A DNA stretch of 64,000 nt from JANMDU01 sp031418715 (GTDB lineage Bacteria; Pseudomonadota; Gammaproteobacteria; Burkholderiales; Burkholderiaceae_C), in contig JANOJL010000066.1 in assembly GCA_031418715.1 (NCBI GenBank), positions 124,001-188,000 of the forward strand, read 5' to 3'. Each line of letters starts with the position of its first letter. Positions within the stretch are counted from its first letter, which is position 1. The notes under the pieces are model-generated. The model was not told the DNA's origin, did no database searches, and saw only the letters and a list, made by a program, of their open reading frames with translations. The translations under genes were made by a program, and so were the position numbers. Shown one piece after another: positions 1 to 9,307 of this stretch.

Positions 1-450
1 TTTGGTGAAATACAGATCACCGCGCTTCTCGCCGTGGTATTCCAAGATGTGCGTCTCAACGATAGAGTCTACTGGGCAACTTTCTTCACAAAAGCCGCAG
101 AAGATGCATTTCGTTAAATCAATGTCATAACGCGTGGTGCGGCGGCTGCCATCAGCACGTACTTCGCTTTCAATCGTTATCGCCATCGCGGGGCAAACAG
201 CCTCACAGAGCTTGCAAGCAATGCAGCGCTCCTCGCCGTTTTCATAGCGGCGCAAAGCATGCAGACCACGAAAGCGAGGTGATTGCGGCGTTTTTTCTTC
301 AGGAAAAAGGACCGTGATCTTGCGACGAAAGGCATGCTTACCGGTCAGCGCAAAGCCTTTGAACAACTCAATCAGCATGAAGCTGCTGAGGAAATCTTTG
401 AGTGAGAAGCCCGGTGTCGCCAAAGTGTTAGCGGTTGTGGTCGTTGACAT
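1..450 (-). CDS. nuoI: NADH-quinone oxidoreductase subunit I (3' end outside window)
   Basis: This is the ferredoxin-like subunit of respiratory complex I, carrying clusters N6a and N6b that pass electrons from the peripheral arm toward quinone. The ATG is at 450 and 150 codons are visible before the window edge, so the C-terminus is missing. Two CxxCxxCxxxCP motifs are intact: C76, C79, C82, C86 and C115, C118, C121, C125. The gene begins 11 bases after the nuoH stop on the same strand, as expected in a nuo operon. The peptide is open across all visible codons and lies in its family order, so the call is secure. Confidence 0.96.
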   Translation of the reverse strand, partial: MSTTTTANTLATPGFSLKDFLSSFMLIELFKGFALTGKHAFRRKITVLFPEEKTPQSPRFRGLHALRRYENGEERCIACKLCEAVCPAMAITIESEVRADGSRRTTRYDIDLTKCIFCGFCEESCPVDSIVETHILEYHGEKRGDLYFTK

Positions 451-461
451 GGTGTCCCACC

Positions 462-1544
462 TTATTTCCAAATATTCCAAGAAGTCTGCATCCACAGACC
501 CACCACCACCAGCCACACGAGCGTGATGGGAATGAAGATTTTCCAGCCCAAACGCATGATCTGGTCATAGCGAAAGCGCGGGAAAGTGGCACGAACCCAA
601 ATGAAGAGGCTCACCACACAGAAAGTTTTGATGCCGAGCCAGATCCAACCGGGAATCCAATTGAAAAAGGCACTGTCAACCGGAGGCAGCCAGCCACCCA
701 AGAACATGATCACCGCCAGAATCGACACGAGCCACATGTTGGCGTATTCCGCCAAGAAAAACATCGCAAACGACATGCCTGAATATTCCACCATGTGGCC
801 CGCCACGATTTCGGATTCGCCTTCGACCACATCAAACGGATGGCGGTTCGTCTCTGCAATACCAGAGATGATGTACACCACAAAAATCGGCAGCAGCGGC
901 AACCAGTTCCAAGAAAGGAAGCCAAAGCCCTGCTCTGCAAAATAGCCTTGCCCTTGATCCAACACGATGCCTGTCATGTTGAGCGTGCCCGACACCATGA
1001 GCACCACCACGAGGCAAAAACCCATCGCAATTTCATAGCTCACCATTTGCGCAGATGCACGCAATGCGCCGAGGAAGGCGTATTTGGAGTTCGAGGCCCA
1101 GCCCGCGATGATCACGCCATAAACCTCCAGTGACATGATCGCCATCAAAAACAGCAAGCCTGCGTTGATGTTTGACAGCGCCATCTCGGGGCCAAAAGGT
1201 ACGACAGCCCAAGCAGCCAGTGCGGGCATGATCGTCATGATCGGCCCAATAAAAAACAAGCCCTTGCTCGCCGCCGTCGGCACAATGATCTCTTTGGTGA
1301 GCAGCTTGAGTGCATCAGCAATCGGCTGCAGCAAACCAAACGGGCCCACGCGATTTGGGCCGATGCGAATCTGCATCCAGCCGATGAACTTGCGCTCCCA
1401 CAAAGTGAGGTAAGCCACTGCGCCCATCACGGGCAGCGTGACCGCCATGATCTTCATCAGCGTCCAGATCACAGGCCAAGCAAGCCCTTGCCACCAGTTG
1501 GCAACAATCAGGCCATTGGCCCAAGCGTGGAAAGCATCAATCAT
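462..1544 (-). CDS. nuoH: NADH-quinone oxidoreductase subunit H
   Basis: Membrane subunit of complex I that forms much of the quinone-binding chamber at the junction with the peripheral arm. The 360-residue product has about eight hydrophobic segments and the conserved loop ETNRHPFDVVEGESE, typical of NuoH/ND1. Its start overlaps the nuoG stop by four bases (ATGA), pointing to translational coupling. The length is normal for the family (about 325-360). Confidence 0.97.
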   Translation of the reverse strand: MIDAFHAWANGLIVANWWQGLAWPVIWTLMKIMAVTLPVMGAVAYLTLWERKFIGWMQIRIGPNRVGPFGLLQPIADALKLLTKEIIVPTAASKGLFFIGPIMTIMPALAAWAVVPFGPEMALSNINAGLLFLMAIMSLEVYGVIIAGWASNSKYAFLGALRASAQMVSYEIAMGFCLVVVLMVSGTLNMTGIVLDQGQGYFAEQGFGFLSWNWLPLLPIFVVYIISGIAETNRHPFDVVEGESEIVAGHMVEYSGMSFAMFFLAEYANMWLVSILAVIMFLGGWLPPVDSAFFNWIPGWIWLGIKTFCVVSLFIWVRATFPRFRYDQIMRLGWKIFIPITLVWLVVVGLWMQTSWNIWK

Positions 1545-3658
1545 GCAGCCACCTCTTCCAAAATACCGACCTTATCGCCAGCCTTCGCATCAGCTGTGGC
1601 TTGCAACGCGGGGGCGCGGCGTGTGAGACTGTCAAGCTGGTAGATCGAAGCTACTGCTGGTTCAGTAGCGGCTGCGTTCAGGTCGATGGCAGCGTTTGTT
1701 TTGTTGCTCAACTTGTCGGCCGCGAGGATGCCCGTTTGGCCTTGCAAAGCTGTCGCAGCTACGTCTTGCGCCGTTTCAAAATCAAAACCGGGCAGACCCA
1801 ACATGTTGCCAAGCACGCGCAGCACTTTCCATGCTGGGCGCGTTTCGCCCAACGGCTTGACAACGCCGTGGAAGCTCTGAATACGGCCTTCGGCGTTGAT
1901 GAACGTGCCTGCCGTCTCGGTAAATGGAGAAATAGGTAGCAGCACATCGCTGAAAGCCATATTCGCCTTGAACGGGCTGAGCGTCACAACCATATCGGCT
2001 CGTACAGCAGTTTTGGCTGCGGTGTCATGCTCAGGCTCTGTGCCGAGCAAGATCAATGCTTTGAGGCCGGACTGCATTTGCGCCGCGTTCTTGCCATCCA
2101 CACGCGGCTGAGCGCCCACCAGCTGCGCGCCCACGGTGTTCGCTGCCTCTGTGAGATAGCCAACAGTCGCACCCGTTTGCTCGCCGATCCAATTGACCAA
2201 AGCCAGCAAGCTCGATGCATTCGCGTGATGCGCAGCACCGCTACCCAACAAAATCGCTTTGCGATCACCTTTGAGCAAAGATTTCGCGATGAGCTTGGCG
2301 GTATCGCGCGCATTGCCAGCAACTGGCGATTGCACGCCCTTCTCAATGGCAATAGCTGCGGCCACATCGGCCAGCGCCTGCGCCCATTCAGAAGCAGGAA
2401 CTGTGATGCTGTTAGCTATAGGCATCGCCCAGTCATAAGCTACTGAATTGATAGCATCTACCGCACATCCCTTGCGGGCCGACTGACGAATTCGCTGCGC
2501 AAAAAGAGGATGATCTTTGCGCAGATTGCTGCCCACAATCAAGGCGCTTTGCAGGCTAGAAAGCGAAGCAATAGAAGTCCCCAACCAACGCACGCCCTCT
2601 GCTTTGCCAAACTCAGCGTTGCGCAAACGCGCATCCACATTGTCTGAACCCAGGCCGCGTAAGAATTGCGTGGCCAGATACAGTTCTTCCAACGTGCTGT
2701 GCGGGCTGAGCAATGCGCCAATCGCAGACGCTGAATGATCCGCCTTGATTTGCTTCAAGCCATTAGCCACATATTCCAGAGCAGTTTGCCAATCCACTTC
2801 TTTCCACTGACCGCCCTGCTTAAGCATCGGTACTCTGAGGCGATCTTGGCCATTCAAAGCTTCGTAACTGAAACGATCACGGTCTGCAATCCAGCATTCA
2901 TTCACGGCTTCATTTTCAAGCGGTACAACGCGCAAGACTTGGTTGCTCTTGACTTGCACGATCAAATTCGCACCCGTGGAATCATGCGGGCTGACCGATT
3001 TGCGGCGCGAGAGCTCCCAAGTACGGGCACTGTAGCGGAAAGGCTTGCTCGTGAGCGCGCCCACGGGGCAAATGTCGATCATGTTTCCCGATAGCTCGGA
3101 ATCAATCGTTTCACCCACAACAGTTTCGATCTCAGCATGCTCACCGCGATGGCTCATGCCCAGCTCCATGACTCCAGCAACTTCTTGGCCAAAGCGCACA
3201 CAGCGGGTGCAATGGATGCAGCGGCTCATCTCTTCCATGCTGATCAGCGAGCCTACATCTTTGTTCGCTACCACGCGCTTTTCTTCGTCATATCGCGAAG
3301 AATTCTTGCCATAACCCACAGCCAAATCTTGCAACTGGCATTCGCCACCTTGATCGCAAATCGGGCAATCGAGCGGGTGATTGATCAGCAAAAACTCCAT
3401 CACCGATTGCTGCGCTTTGATCGCCTTATCGCTCTTGGTGCGCACGATCATGCCCTGCGTCACTGGTGTGGCGCAAGCAGGCATCGGCTTGGGAGCTTTC
3501 TCCACATCCACCAAACACATGCGGCAATTGGCCGCGATGCTTAGCTTCTTGTGATAGCAGAAATGCGGAATGTAGGTGCCACACTTCTCAGCCGCATGCA
3601 TGATCATGCTGCCTTCAGTGATCTCTACTTTCTGACCGTCGATGTCTAATTCAACCAT
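1541..3658 (-). CDS. nuoG: NADH-quinone oxidoreductase subunit G
   Basis: Large iron-sulfur subunit of the NADH-oxidising arm of complex I. The N-terminal domain shows a 2Fe-2S set (C34, C45, C48, C62), the His/Cys 4Fe-4S set (H94, C98, C101, C107) and a further 4Fe-4S set (C147, C150, C153, C197). The remainder is the molybdopterin-oxidoreductase-like domain, which in NuoG has no catalytic cofactor. At 705 residues it is shorter than the E. coli form (about 900), as is usual in proteobacteria without the extra N7 region. The last 60 residues are Ala-rich and look weakly conserved. Confidence 0.96.
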   Translation of the reverse strand: MVELDIDGQKVEITEGSMIMHAAEKCGTYIPHFCYHKKLSIAANCRMCLVDVEKAPKPMPACATPVTQGMIVRTKSDKAIKAQQSVMEFLLINHPLDCPICDQGGECQLQDLAVGYGKNSSRYDEEKRVVANKDVGSLISMEEMSRCIHCTRCVRFGQEVAGVMELGMSHRGEHAEIETVVGETIDSELSGNMIDICPVGALTSKPFRYSARTWELSRRKSVSPHDSTGANLIVQVKSNQVLRVVPLENEAVNECWIADRDRFSYEALNGQDRLRVPMLKQGGQWKEVDWQTALEYVANGLKQIKADHSASAIGALLSPHSTLEELYLATQFLRGLGSDNVDARLRNAEFGKAEGVRWLGTSIASLSSLQSALIVGSNLRKDHPLFAQRIRQSARKGCAVDAINSVAYDWAMPIANSITVPASEWAQALADVAAAIAIEKGVQSPVAGNARDTAKLIAKSLLKGDRKAILLGSGAAHHANASSLLALVNWIGEQTGATVGYLTEAANTVGAQLVGAQPRVDGKNAAQMQSGLKALILLGTEPEHDTAAKTAVRADMVVTLSPFKANMAFSDVLLPISPFTETAGTFINAEGRIQSFHGVVKPLGETRPAWKVLRVLGNMLGLPGFDFETAQDVAATALQGQTGILAADKLSNKTNAAIDLNAAATEPAVASIYQLDSLTRRAPALQATADAKAGDKVGILEEVAA

Positions 3659-3693
3659 GGTGTTCTCTTAGGTCTGGTTATCTCAAGCCTGAT

Positions 3694-5106
3694 TCACGCG
3701 GCAACAGCGCTTTGTGGTTCTGACTTTTGCGCCGCTTCAATCTTGGCTACAAATTCAGGACGGAAATGCTTGAGCATGGCGCGTACAGGCATTGCCGCAG
3801 CATCGCCCAAAGCGCAGATCGTGCGGCCCATGATGTTTTCGGCCACGTTATCGAGCTTTTGCAAATCTTCAGGGCGGCCTTGGCCGTGCTGGATGCGATC
3901 GACCATGCGCCAGAGCCAACCCGTGCCTTCGCGGCAAGGCGTGCATTGGCCGCAGGATTCATGCATGTAAAAGTACGACAAGCGAAGCAAGCTTTCCACC
4001 ATGTCACGCGTCTCGTCCATCACAATCACTGCACCTGAGCCGAGCATGGAGCCTGCTTTGGCAATCGAGTCGTAATCCATCGTGCATTGCATCATCACGT
4101 CAGCAGGCAATACCGGAGAAGATGAGCCACCAGGGATCACGGCTTTGAGTTTCTTACCATCTTTCATGCCGCCTGCCAATTCGAGCAGCTTGGCAAAAGG
4201 CGTGCCCATCGGCACCTCGTAGTTGCCCGGCGATTCCACATCACCCGAGACCGAATAGATCTTCGTGCCGCCGTTATTGGGTTTGCCACATTCGAGGTAG
4301 GCCGATCCGCCATTGCGGATGATCCAAGGCACTGCTGCAAAGGTTTCGGTGTTGTTGATCGTTGTGGGCTTGCCGTAGAGGCCATAGCTCGCGGGAAATG
4401 GCGGCTTGAAGCGCGGCTGGCCTTTTTTGCCTTCGAGCGATTCGAGCAAAGCCGTTTCTTCGCCGCAGATGTAAGCACCGAAGCCGTGGAAGGCATGGAG
4501 CTGGAATTTGAAACCGCTTCCTGCGACCTTGTCACCCAAAAAGCCTGCAGCGCGTGCTTCTTCCAAGGCTTCTTCAAAGCGTTCGTATTCACGGAAAATT
4601 TCGCCGTGAATATAGTTGTAGCCGATCGATGCGCCAATCGAGTAGCCCGCAATGATCATGCCTTCGATCACGATGTGCGGATTGAACATCAAAATATCGC
4701 GGTCTTTGCAAGTGCCTGGCTCGCCTTCATCAGAGTTGCAGACGATGTATTTCTGACCAGGGAACTGACGGGGCATAAAGCTCCATTTCAGACCCGTGGG
4801 GAAACCTGCGCCGCCCCGGCCACGCAGGGCAGAGATCTTCAACTCAGCGATCACTTGGTCTGCCGTCATGCCAACAGCAATTTCTTTGCCTTCGGCATCT
4901 TGTGTGGCGGGCAGTTTATTGCCTTGCGCGTCTACGCCTAAGATTTTGCGCAGCGCTTGGTAGCCACCGCGCGCGAGGTAGTCTTGCAAGCGCCAGTTGT
5001 TGCCATCGAGATCAGCATAGATTTGCGGGCTGATGTGGCGACCGTGAAAGCAAGTTTCTAAGCCTTTGGCTTGGAATTGGGAGAGGATCTGAGTCGTGGT
5101 TGTCAT
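3694..5106 (-). CDS. nuoF: NADH-quinone oxidoreductase subunit F
   Basis: Flavoprotein subunit that binds NADH and FMN and starts electron transfer in complex I. The FMN/NADH glycine-rich loop GRGGAGFPTG is at residues 96-105. The 4Fe-4S ligands of cluster N3 are C385, C388, C391 and C431. The product is 470 residues, close to the family norm of 430-450 plus a short Ala-rich tail. It sits 14 bases after nuoE and 35 bases before nuoG. Confidence 0.97.
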   Translation of the reverse strand: MTTTTQILSQFQAKGLETCFHGRHISPQIYADLDGNNWRLQDYLARGGYQALRKILGVDAQGNKLPATQDAEGKEIAVGMTADQVIAELKISALRGRGGAGFPTGLKWSFMPRQFPGQKYIVCNSDEGEPGTCKDRDILMFNPHIVIEGMIIAGYSIGASIGYNYIHGEIFREYERFEEALEEARAAGFLGDKVAGSGFKFQLHAFHGFGAYICGEETALLESLEGKKGQPRFKPPFPASYGLYGKPTTINNTETFAAVPWIIRNGGSAYLECGKPNNGGTKIYSVSGDVESPGNYEVPMGTPFAKLLELAGGMKDGKKLKAVIPGGSSSPVLPADVMMQCTMDYDSIAKAGSMLGSGAVIVMDETRDMVESLLRLSYFYMHESCGQCTPCREGTGWLWRMVDRIQHGQGRPEDLQKLDNVAENIMGRTICALGDAAAMPVRAMLKHFRPEFVAKIEAAQKSEPQSAVAA

Positions 5107-5120
5107 GTCAAATCATGCCT

Positions 5121-5609
5121 TTAAGCGCTGGTGGCGGTTTTCAGACCGTCAATCAACTGATCGAGTTTGTCGTGGCTCATAAAGCTGCACATGCTGCGAT
5201 CATTCACCAGCATCACAGGTGCATCAGCGCAAGCACCCAAGCATTCGCTGGGCTGCACTGTAAACATTTTGTCGGCGGTCGTGCCATAGGGCTGCACACC
5301 CAGCTTGCTACACACATGCTCCAGCGCCTTTTGCCCGCCGCGAAGCTGGCAAGGCAAATTGGTGCACACGTTGAGCTTGTATTTGCCAGTCGGCTTTTGG
5401 TTGTACATGTTGTAGAAGGTGGTGACTTCATGCACCGCCATGGTTGGCATGCCCAAGTACTCGCCAATGGCTTTTTCAGCTTCAGGGCTGACCCAGCCCT
5501 GCTCATCTTGCACCACGGCCAGACAAGCCATCACAGCAGACTGCTTTTGATCGTTAGGATACTTTGCGACTTCTTTATCGAAGCGCTGTTGGGTAACTTC
5601 AGAAATCAT
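5121..5609 (-). CDS. nuoE: NADH-quinone oxidoreductase subunit E
   Basis: Thioredoxin-fold subunit carrying the 2Fe-2S cluster N1a beside NuoF. The four ligands are C82, C87, C123 and C127, in the standard CxxxxC...CxxxC arrangement. The 162-residue length is normal. The start overlaps the nuoD stop by four bases, so the two are probably translationally coupled. Confidence 0.97.
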   Translation of the reverse strand: MISEVTQQRFDKEVAKYPNDQKQSAVMACLAVVQDEQGWVSPEAEKAIGEYLGMPTMAVHEVTTFYNMYNQKPTGKYKLNVCTNLPCQLRGGQKALEHVCSKLGVQPYGTTADKMFTVQPSECLGACADAPVMLVNDRSMCSFMSHDKLDQLIDGLKTATSA

Positions 5610-6871
5610 CGGTCAATCTCTCCGAATACAACATCCATCGTGCCGATGACTGCCACAGCATCAGCGATCATGTGGCCACGGCACATTTCGTCCATCGCGG
5701 CCAAATGCGCGAAACCGGGTGCGCGGATTTTGAGGCGATAGGGTTTGTTGGCACCATCGCTCACCATGTAAATACCGAACTCACCTTTCGGATGCTCGAC
5801 TGCTGCATAGGCTTCGCCTTCTGGCACAGCAAAGCCTTCAGTGAATAGCTTGAAATGGTGGATCAGCTCTTCCATGTTGGATTTCATGGATTCGCGGTCC
5901 GGCGGGGCGACTTTGTGGTTCGTGGTGATCACTGGGCCGGCACCCTTCGCCGTATCAACGCGCAGCCATTCCACGCATTGCTTGATGATGCGGTTGGATT
6001 GGTTCATCTCTTCCATGCGCACAAGATAGCGGTCGTAGCAATCGCCAGTTTTGCCCACAGGAATATCAAAATCCATGCGGTCATACACCTCATACGGACG
6101 CTTCTTGCGCAGGTCCCAAGCGATGCCTGAACCCCGCAGCATGGCGCCGGTGAAACCCAGATTTTTGGCGCGCTCAGGCGTGACGATGCCGATACCCACA
6201 GTACGCTGCTTCCAAATGCGGTTATCGGTCAACAACGTGTGGTATTCGGCCAAGCATTGATCAAAGCGCTGCGAGAAATCACCGATGAAATCGAGCAAAC
6301 TGCCCTGCCGGTTGTCGTTCATTTTGGCCAAGGCTTTGGCATTGCGCACCTTGTTGGCCTTGTACTGGGGCATGGTATCGGGTAAATCGCGATACACACC
6401 ACCTGGGCGGAAGTAGGCTGCATGCATACGCGCCCCGCTCACCGCCTCATACATGTCAAACAAATCTTCGCGCTCACGGAAAGCATAGAGCATGATCGCC
6501 ATTGCGCCGCAATCCAAGCCATGGCAGCCAACCCACAGCAAATGATTCAACAAGCGCGTGATTTCCGAGTACATCACGCGGATGTATTGCGCACGCTCAG
6601 GCACTTCGATGCCCATCATTTTCTCGATCGTCAGGCAGTAGGCATGCTCGTTGCACATCATCGAGACGTAATCCAAGCGATCCATGTAAGGCAAGGATTG
6701 GATGTAGGTGCGTGTTTCGCAGAGTTTTTCGGTGGCGCGGTGGAGCAAACCAATGTGCGGATCCGCACGTTGAATGACCTCGCCATCAAGCTCAAGCACC
6801 AATCGCAGCACGCCGTGGGCTGCTGGATGTTGAGGTCCAAAGTTGAGCGTGTAATTCTTAATCTCTGCCAT
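5606..6871 (-). CDS. nuoD: NADH-quinone oxidoreductase subunit D
   Basis: The 49-kDa-type subunit of complex I, related to NiFe hydrogenase large subunits and lining the quinone site together with NuoB. The N-terminus carries the hallmark NFGPQHPAAHGVLRL, followed by HIGLLHR. The product is 421 residues. NuoC is encoded separately just upstream and shares one base with this start (TAATG). E. coli instead has a fused NuoCD, so this is the ancestral split form. Confidence 0.98.
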   Translation of the reverse strand: MAEIKNYTLNFGPQHPAAHGVLRLVLELDGEVIQRADPHIGLLHRATEKLCETRTYIQSLPYMDRLDYVSMMCNEHAYCLTIEKMMGIEVPERAQYIRVMYSEITRLLNHLLWVGCHGLDCGAMAIMLYAFREREDLFDMYEAVSGARMHAAYFRPGGVYRDLPDTMPQYKANKVRNAKALAKMNDNRQGSLLDFIGDFSQRFDQCLAEYHTLLTDNRIWKQRTVGIGIVTPERAKNLGFTGAMLRGSGIAWDLRKKRPYEVYDRMDFDIPVGKTGDCYDRYLVRMEEMNQSNRIIKQCVEWLRVDTAKGAGPVITTNHKVAPPDRESMKSNMEELIHHFKLFTEGFAVPEGEAYAAVEHPKGEFGIYMVSDGANKPYRLKIRAPGFAHLAAMDEMCRGHMIADAVAVIGTMDVVFGEIDR

Positions 6872-7491
6872 TACTGCACCTTCGGCGCAATGCCGCCGTA
6901 GTTGTCTTCGCGGATGATGCGGGGCACGACTTCTCGCAAATCAATTGTGACGGGCTGATAAATCACGCGCTTCTTCTCAGCGTCATAGCGCATTTCCACG
7001 TGACCATTCATCGGAAAGTCTTTGCGGAATGGGTGGCCGATGAAGCCGTAGTCCGTCAAGATGCGGCGCAGATCGTCATGGCCTTCGAAGACAATGCCAA
7101 ACAAATCAAAGGCTTCACGCTCATACCAGTTGGCAGACGACCAAACATCGCCAACCGAAGTGACCATCGGTAGATCATCATCAGCAGCAAAGACCTTCAA
7201 CCGCAACCGCTGGTTCAGACTCAGCGACAGAAGATGCAGCACGATGCAATAGCGTGAGCCGTCATAGGCGCCATCTTTGTATTGCGAGTAGTCAACGCCA
7301 CACAGATCGATCAGTTGCTCAAATGCGCAACCTTCCGCATCGCGTAAGGCCAAGCATGCCGCGTGGAAATCAGCCGCAGCGACCACCACGGTCACTTCAT
7401 CGAGTTTGGCTGCAACACGCTTGATCTTGGCGCCAAGTGCCGCTTGGACCGCTTCAAGCGTGGATTGGGGGGCGACAGTAAATTCACTCAT
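6871..7491 (-). CDS. nuoC: NADH-quinone oxidoreductase subunit C
   Basis: The 30-kDa-type subunit of the complex I connecting module. The C-terminal part carries the conserved signature around ERE-A-DLFGI and the segment RRILTDYGFIGHPFRKDFP. The 206-residue product is of usual length. It sits 12 bases after nuoB and overlaps nuoD by one base, giving the order nuoB-nuoC-nuoD. Confidence 0.97.
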   Translation of the reverse strand: MSEFTVAPQSTLEAVQAALGAKIKRVAAKLDEVTVVVAAADFHAACLALRDAEGCAFEQLIDLCGVDYSQYKDGAYDGSRYCIVLHLLSLSLNQRLRLKVFAADDDLPMVTSVGDVWSSANWYEREAFDLFGIVFEGHDDLRRILTDYGFIGHPFRKDFPMNGHVEMRYDAEKKRVIYQPVTIDLREVVPRIIREDNYGGIAPKVQ

Positions 7492-7503
7492 GTGATTCGC
7501 CCT

Positions 7504-7980
7504 TCACGCGCGTGCAATCGTCTGCGTGCGACGAATCTTTTGCTGCAATTGGATGATGCCGTAAACCAAGGCCTCCGCAGTGGGCGGGCAGCCGGGCACA
7601 TAGACATCCACGGGGACAATACGATCACAGCCGCGCACCACAGAATAGCTGTAGTGGTAGTAGCCACCGCCGTTGGCGCACGAGCCCATGCTCAACACCC
7701 AGCGCGGCTCGCTCATTTGGTCATAAACCTTGCGCAATGCAGGTGCCATTTTGTTGCACAGCGTGCCAGCAACGATCATCAAATCCGACTGGCGCGGGCT
7801 GGGGCGAAACACGATACCGAAACGATCCAGATCGTAGCGTGCGCAGCCGGCGTGCATCATCTCAACTGCACAACAGGCTAGGCCGAAGGACATCGGCCAG
7901 AGCGAGCCCGTCTTAGCCCAATTGACCACGGTGTCATAACTCGTGGTCATGAAACCTTCTTTGAAAACGCCTTCAATCAT
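7504..7980 (-). CDS. nuoB: NADH-quinone oxidoreductase subunit B
   Basis: PSST-type subunit carrying cluster N2, the last iron-sulfur centre before quinone. The ligands are the tandem C36-C37 plus C101 and C131, in the expected contexts GLACCAVE, GSCANGGG and VPGCPP. The ATG at 7980 is preferred over an in-frame GTG at 7989, because a GGAG sits eight bases ahead of it and because family members begin at MIEG or SIEG. The product is 158 residues. Confidence 0.97.
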   Translation of the reverse strand: MIEGVFKEGFMTTSYDTVVNWAKTGSLWPMSFGLACCAVEMMHAGCARYDLDRFGIVFRPSPRQSDLMIVAGTLCNKMAPALRKVYDQMSEPRWVLSMGSCANGGGYYHYSYSVVRGCDRIVPVDVYVPGCPPTAEALVYGIIQLQQKIRRTQTIARA

Positions 7981-8049
7981 TGCAAGCACTCCAAGTTGCG
8001 ATCACCGTCATTCGCATAACGCCGGCATCGCAGCGGGAAACATGTCCCA

Positions 8050-8409
8050 TCATTCCCAATCCAACGCACCCTTTTTCCATTCGTAGATAAAGCCTACGAC
8101 AAGAATCGCCAGAAAAACCATCACAGACCAGAAACCCAACGGACCTGTTTCACGCAGAGACGCAGCCCAAGGAAACAGGAAAGCGATTTCCAGGTCAAAC
8201 AGAATGAAGAGAATGGCTACCAGGTAGTAGCGCACATCGAATTTCATGCGAGCATCTTCGAAAGCCTCGAAGCCGCATTCGTAAGGAGAATCTTTGGCCG
8301 CATCAGGTTTGCGGGGGCCGAGCACATAGCCGAGCACTTGAGGAACGATACCAACACCGATGCCAACCAAAATGAACAGCAAAATCGGCAGGTATTCTTG
8401 AAGATTCAT
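8050..8409 (-). CDS. nuoA: NADH-quinone oxidoreductase subunit A
   Basis: Small membrane subunit of complex I, 119 residues with three transmembrane segments. The conserved matrix-side loop SPYECGFEAF and the segment LFDLEIAFLFPWA are both present. It is the first gene of the nuo operon, separated from the tRNA-Leu gene by about 110 bases that hold a strong hairpin. I could not identify a convincing sigma-70 promoter directly ahead of it. Confidence 0.97.
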   Translation of the reverse strand: MNLQEYLPILLFILVGIGVGIVPQVLGYVLGPRKPDAAKDSPYECGFEAFEDARMKFDVRYYLVAILFILFDLEIAFLFPWAASLRETGPLGFWSVMVFLAILVVGFIYEWKKGALDWE

Positions 8410-8478
8410 GTCGTTTGCTCTGGCTTTTATGCTGGATTGGATTGCAATTTTTACATCGCTTTTACATCACCTCAGACG

Positions 8479-8508
8479 ATGCGGTTCAGGCGCAGGCCTG
8501 AACCGCAT
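8479..8508. repeat. perfect 13-bp hairpin between tRNA-Leu and nuoA
   Basis: Two perfect 13-base arms (8479-8491 and 8496-8508) are separated by a four-base loop. The hairpin begins about 11 bases after the encoded CCA of the tRNA. No U-run follows on either strand, so it is not a classical intrinsic terminator. It could be a processing or stabilising structure for the tRNA or the nuo transcript; that role is inference. Confidence 0.7.
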
Positions 8509-8518
8509 GTCAAAAGCT

Positions 8519-8603
8519 TGGTGCCGACGGCGAGACTCGAACTCGCACAGCTTTCGCCACTACCACCTCAAGATAGCGTGTCTACCAATTTCACCACGAC
8601 GGC
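8519..8603 (-). tRNA. leu tRNA (GAG): tRNA-Leu (anticodon GAG)
   Basis: An 85-base gene with a seven-base acceptor stem, the leucine-type long variable arm and an encoded CCA at 8519-8521. The anticodon stem is CTATC/GGTAG around the loop TTGAGGT, giving anticodon GAG, which reads CUC and CUU. The T-arm contains GTTCGAGTC. The position between secG and nuoA matches the arrangement I know from other Burkholderiales. Confidence 0.96.
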
Positions 8604-8667
8604 TCTGATTTTTACTGCCTGCCAGCATGAGGAATTGCAGGTAGCAGACAGTCTTGAATTTTAGCTT

Positions 8668-8688
8668 GAAAAACGCCCTAAATTAGGG
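8668..8688 (-). terminator. weak terminator-like hairpin after secG
   Basis: The palindrome CCCTAAATTAGGG is followed on the minus strand by CG and a run of five T. The stem is only five pairs with a three-base loop, so termination, if any, would be partial. It lies between secG and the tRNA-Leu gene. Confidence 0.35.
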
Positions 8689-8774
8689 TGAACCCGGTCT
8701 AAATTCCGTTGTCATGAGCGCTCAATGCGCTTTCAAGACAACTTCTCGGGCAGCTTTCTAGCGAAGCTTTGATT

Positions 8775-9242
8775 TTATTTTGCAGGTGCGGGAATGGGCT
8801 GCGCACCTGAGGCCACAGGCGCGGATGGGGCGGGCACTGCGGCCGAGCCCGCTGCAGGCACTGCTGATGGAGCAGCCGATGTCGAAGGCGACAATGGCGC
8901 ATTAGGAATCGCTTGCGAACCAGAAGCGGGGACAGCGGAAGAAGCAGCGCCAGCAGGAGCAGTCACGGCTGCTTTTTCAAGCACCGAGCCTGATCCGCTA
9001 GGACGTACGCCGCTGGTATAGGCCAAGGCGAGCGTGGAGAGGAAAAATACTGTGGCTAAAACGCCCGTTAAACGCGACAGAAAATTGGCGCTCCCAGATG
9101 CGCCAAACAAACTGCCTGAGCTGCCTGAGCCGAAAGCTGCGCCCATGTCAGCGCCTTTGCCGTGTTGTACGAGGATCATGCCAACCATGACCAAAGCCGA
9201 GATGATCTGCACGGCGAACAGGATAGTAATAAAAGCTTGCAT
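8775..9242 (-). CDS. secG: preprotein translocase subunit SecG
   Basis: Auxiliary membrane subunit of the SecYEG translocon. The N-terminal half has two transmembrane helices and the SecG signature of a first helix followed by MILVQHGKGADMGAAFG. The product is 155 residues, longer than the core SecG (about 75-110), because of a low-complexity Ala/Pro/Ser tail from about residue 90. Such tails are common in Burkholderiales SecG. The gene follows tpiA by 65 bases on the same strand. Confidence 0.93.
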   Translation of the reverse strand: MQAFITILFAVQIISALVMVGMILVQHGKGADMGAAFGSGSSGSLFGASGSANFLSRLTGVLATVFFLSTLALAYTSGVRPSGSGSVLEKAAVTAPAGAASSAVPASGSQAIPNAPLSPSTSAAPSAVPAAGSAAVPAPSAPVASGAQPIPAPAK

Positions 9243-9307
9243 ATTGAATTTCCGAAACGTGAGGTGTATTTTAACGCTACAAACTTAATAGCATGTCGCG
9301 AAGGTAT

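Noticed and set aside
2439..2481. E-like stretch in nuoG (GCTACTGAATTGATAGC followed by a GCGGGCC tail)
   Set aside because: Only the dyad matches well; the TGCGCA and TATAA blocks are missing and the protein segment has normal length.
8505..8515. TTGACA on the minus strand ahead of nuoA as a -35 box
   Set aside because: No -10 hexamer lies 16-19 bases downstream; the position is inside the hairpin.
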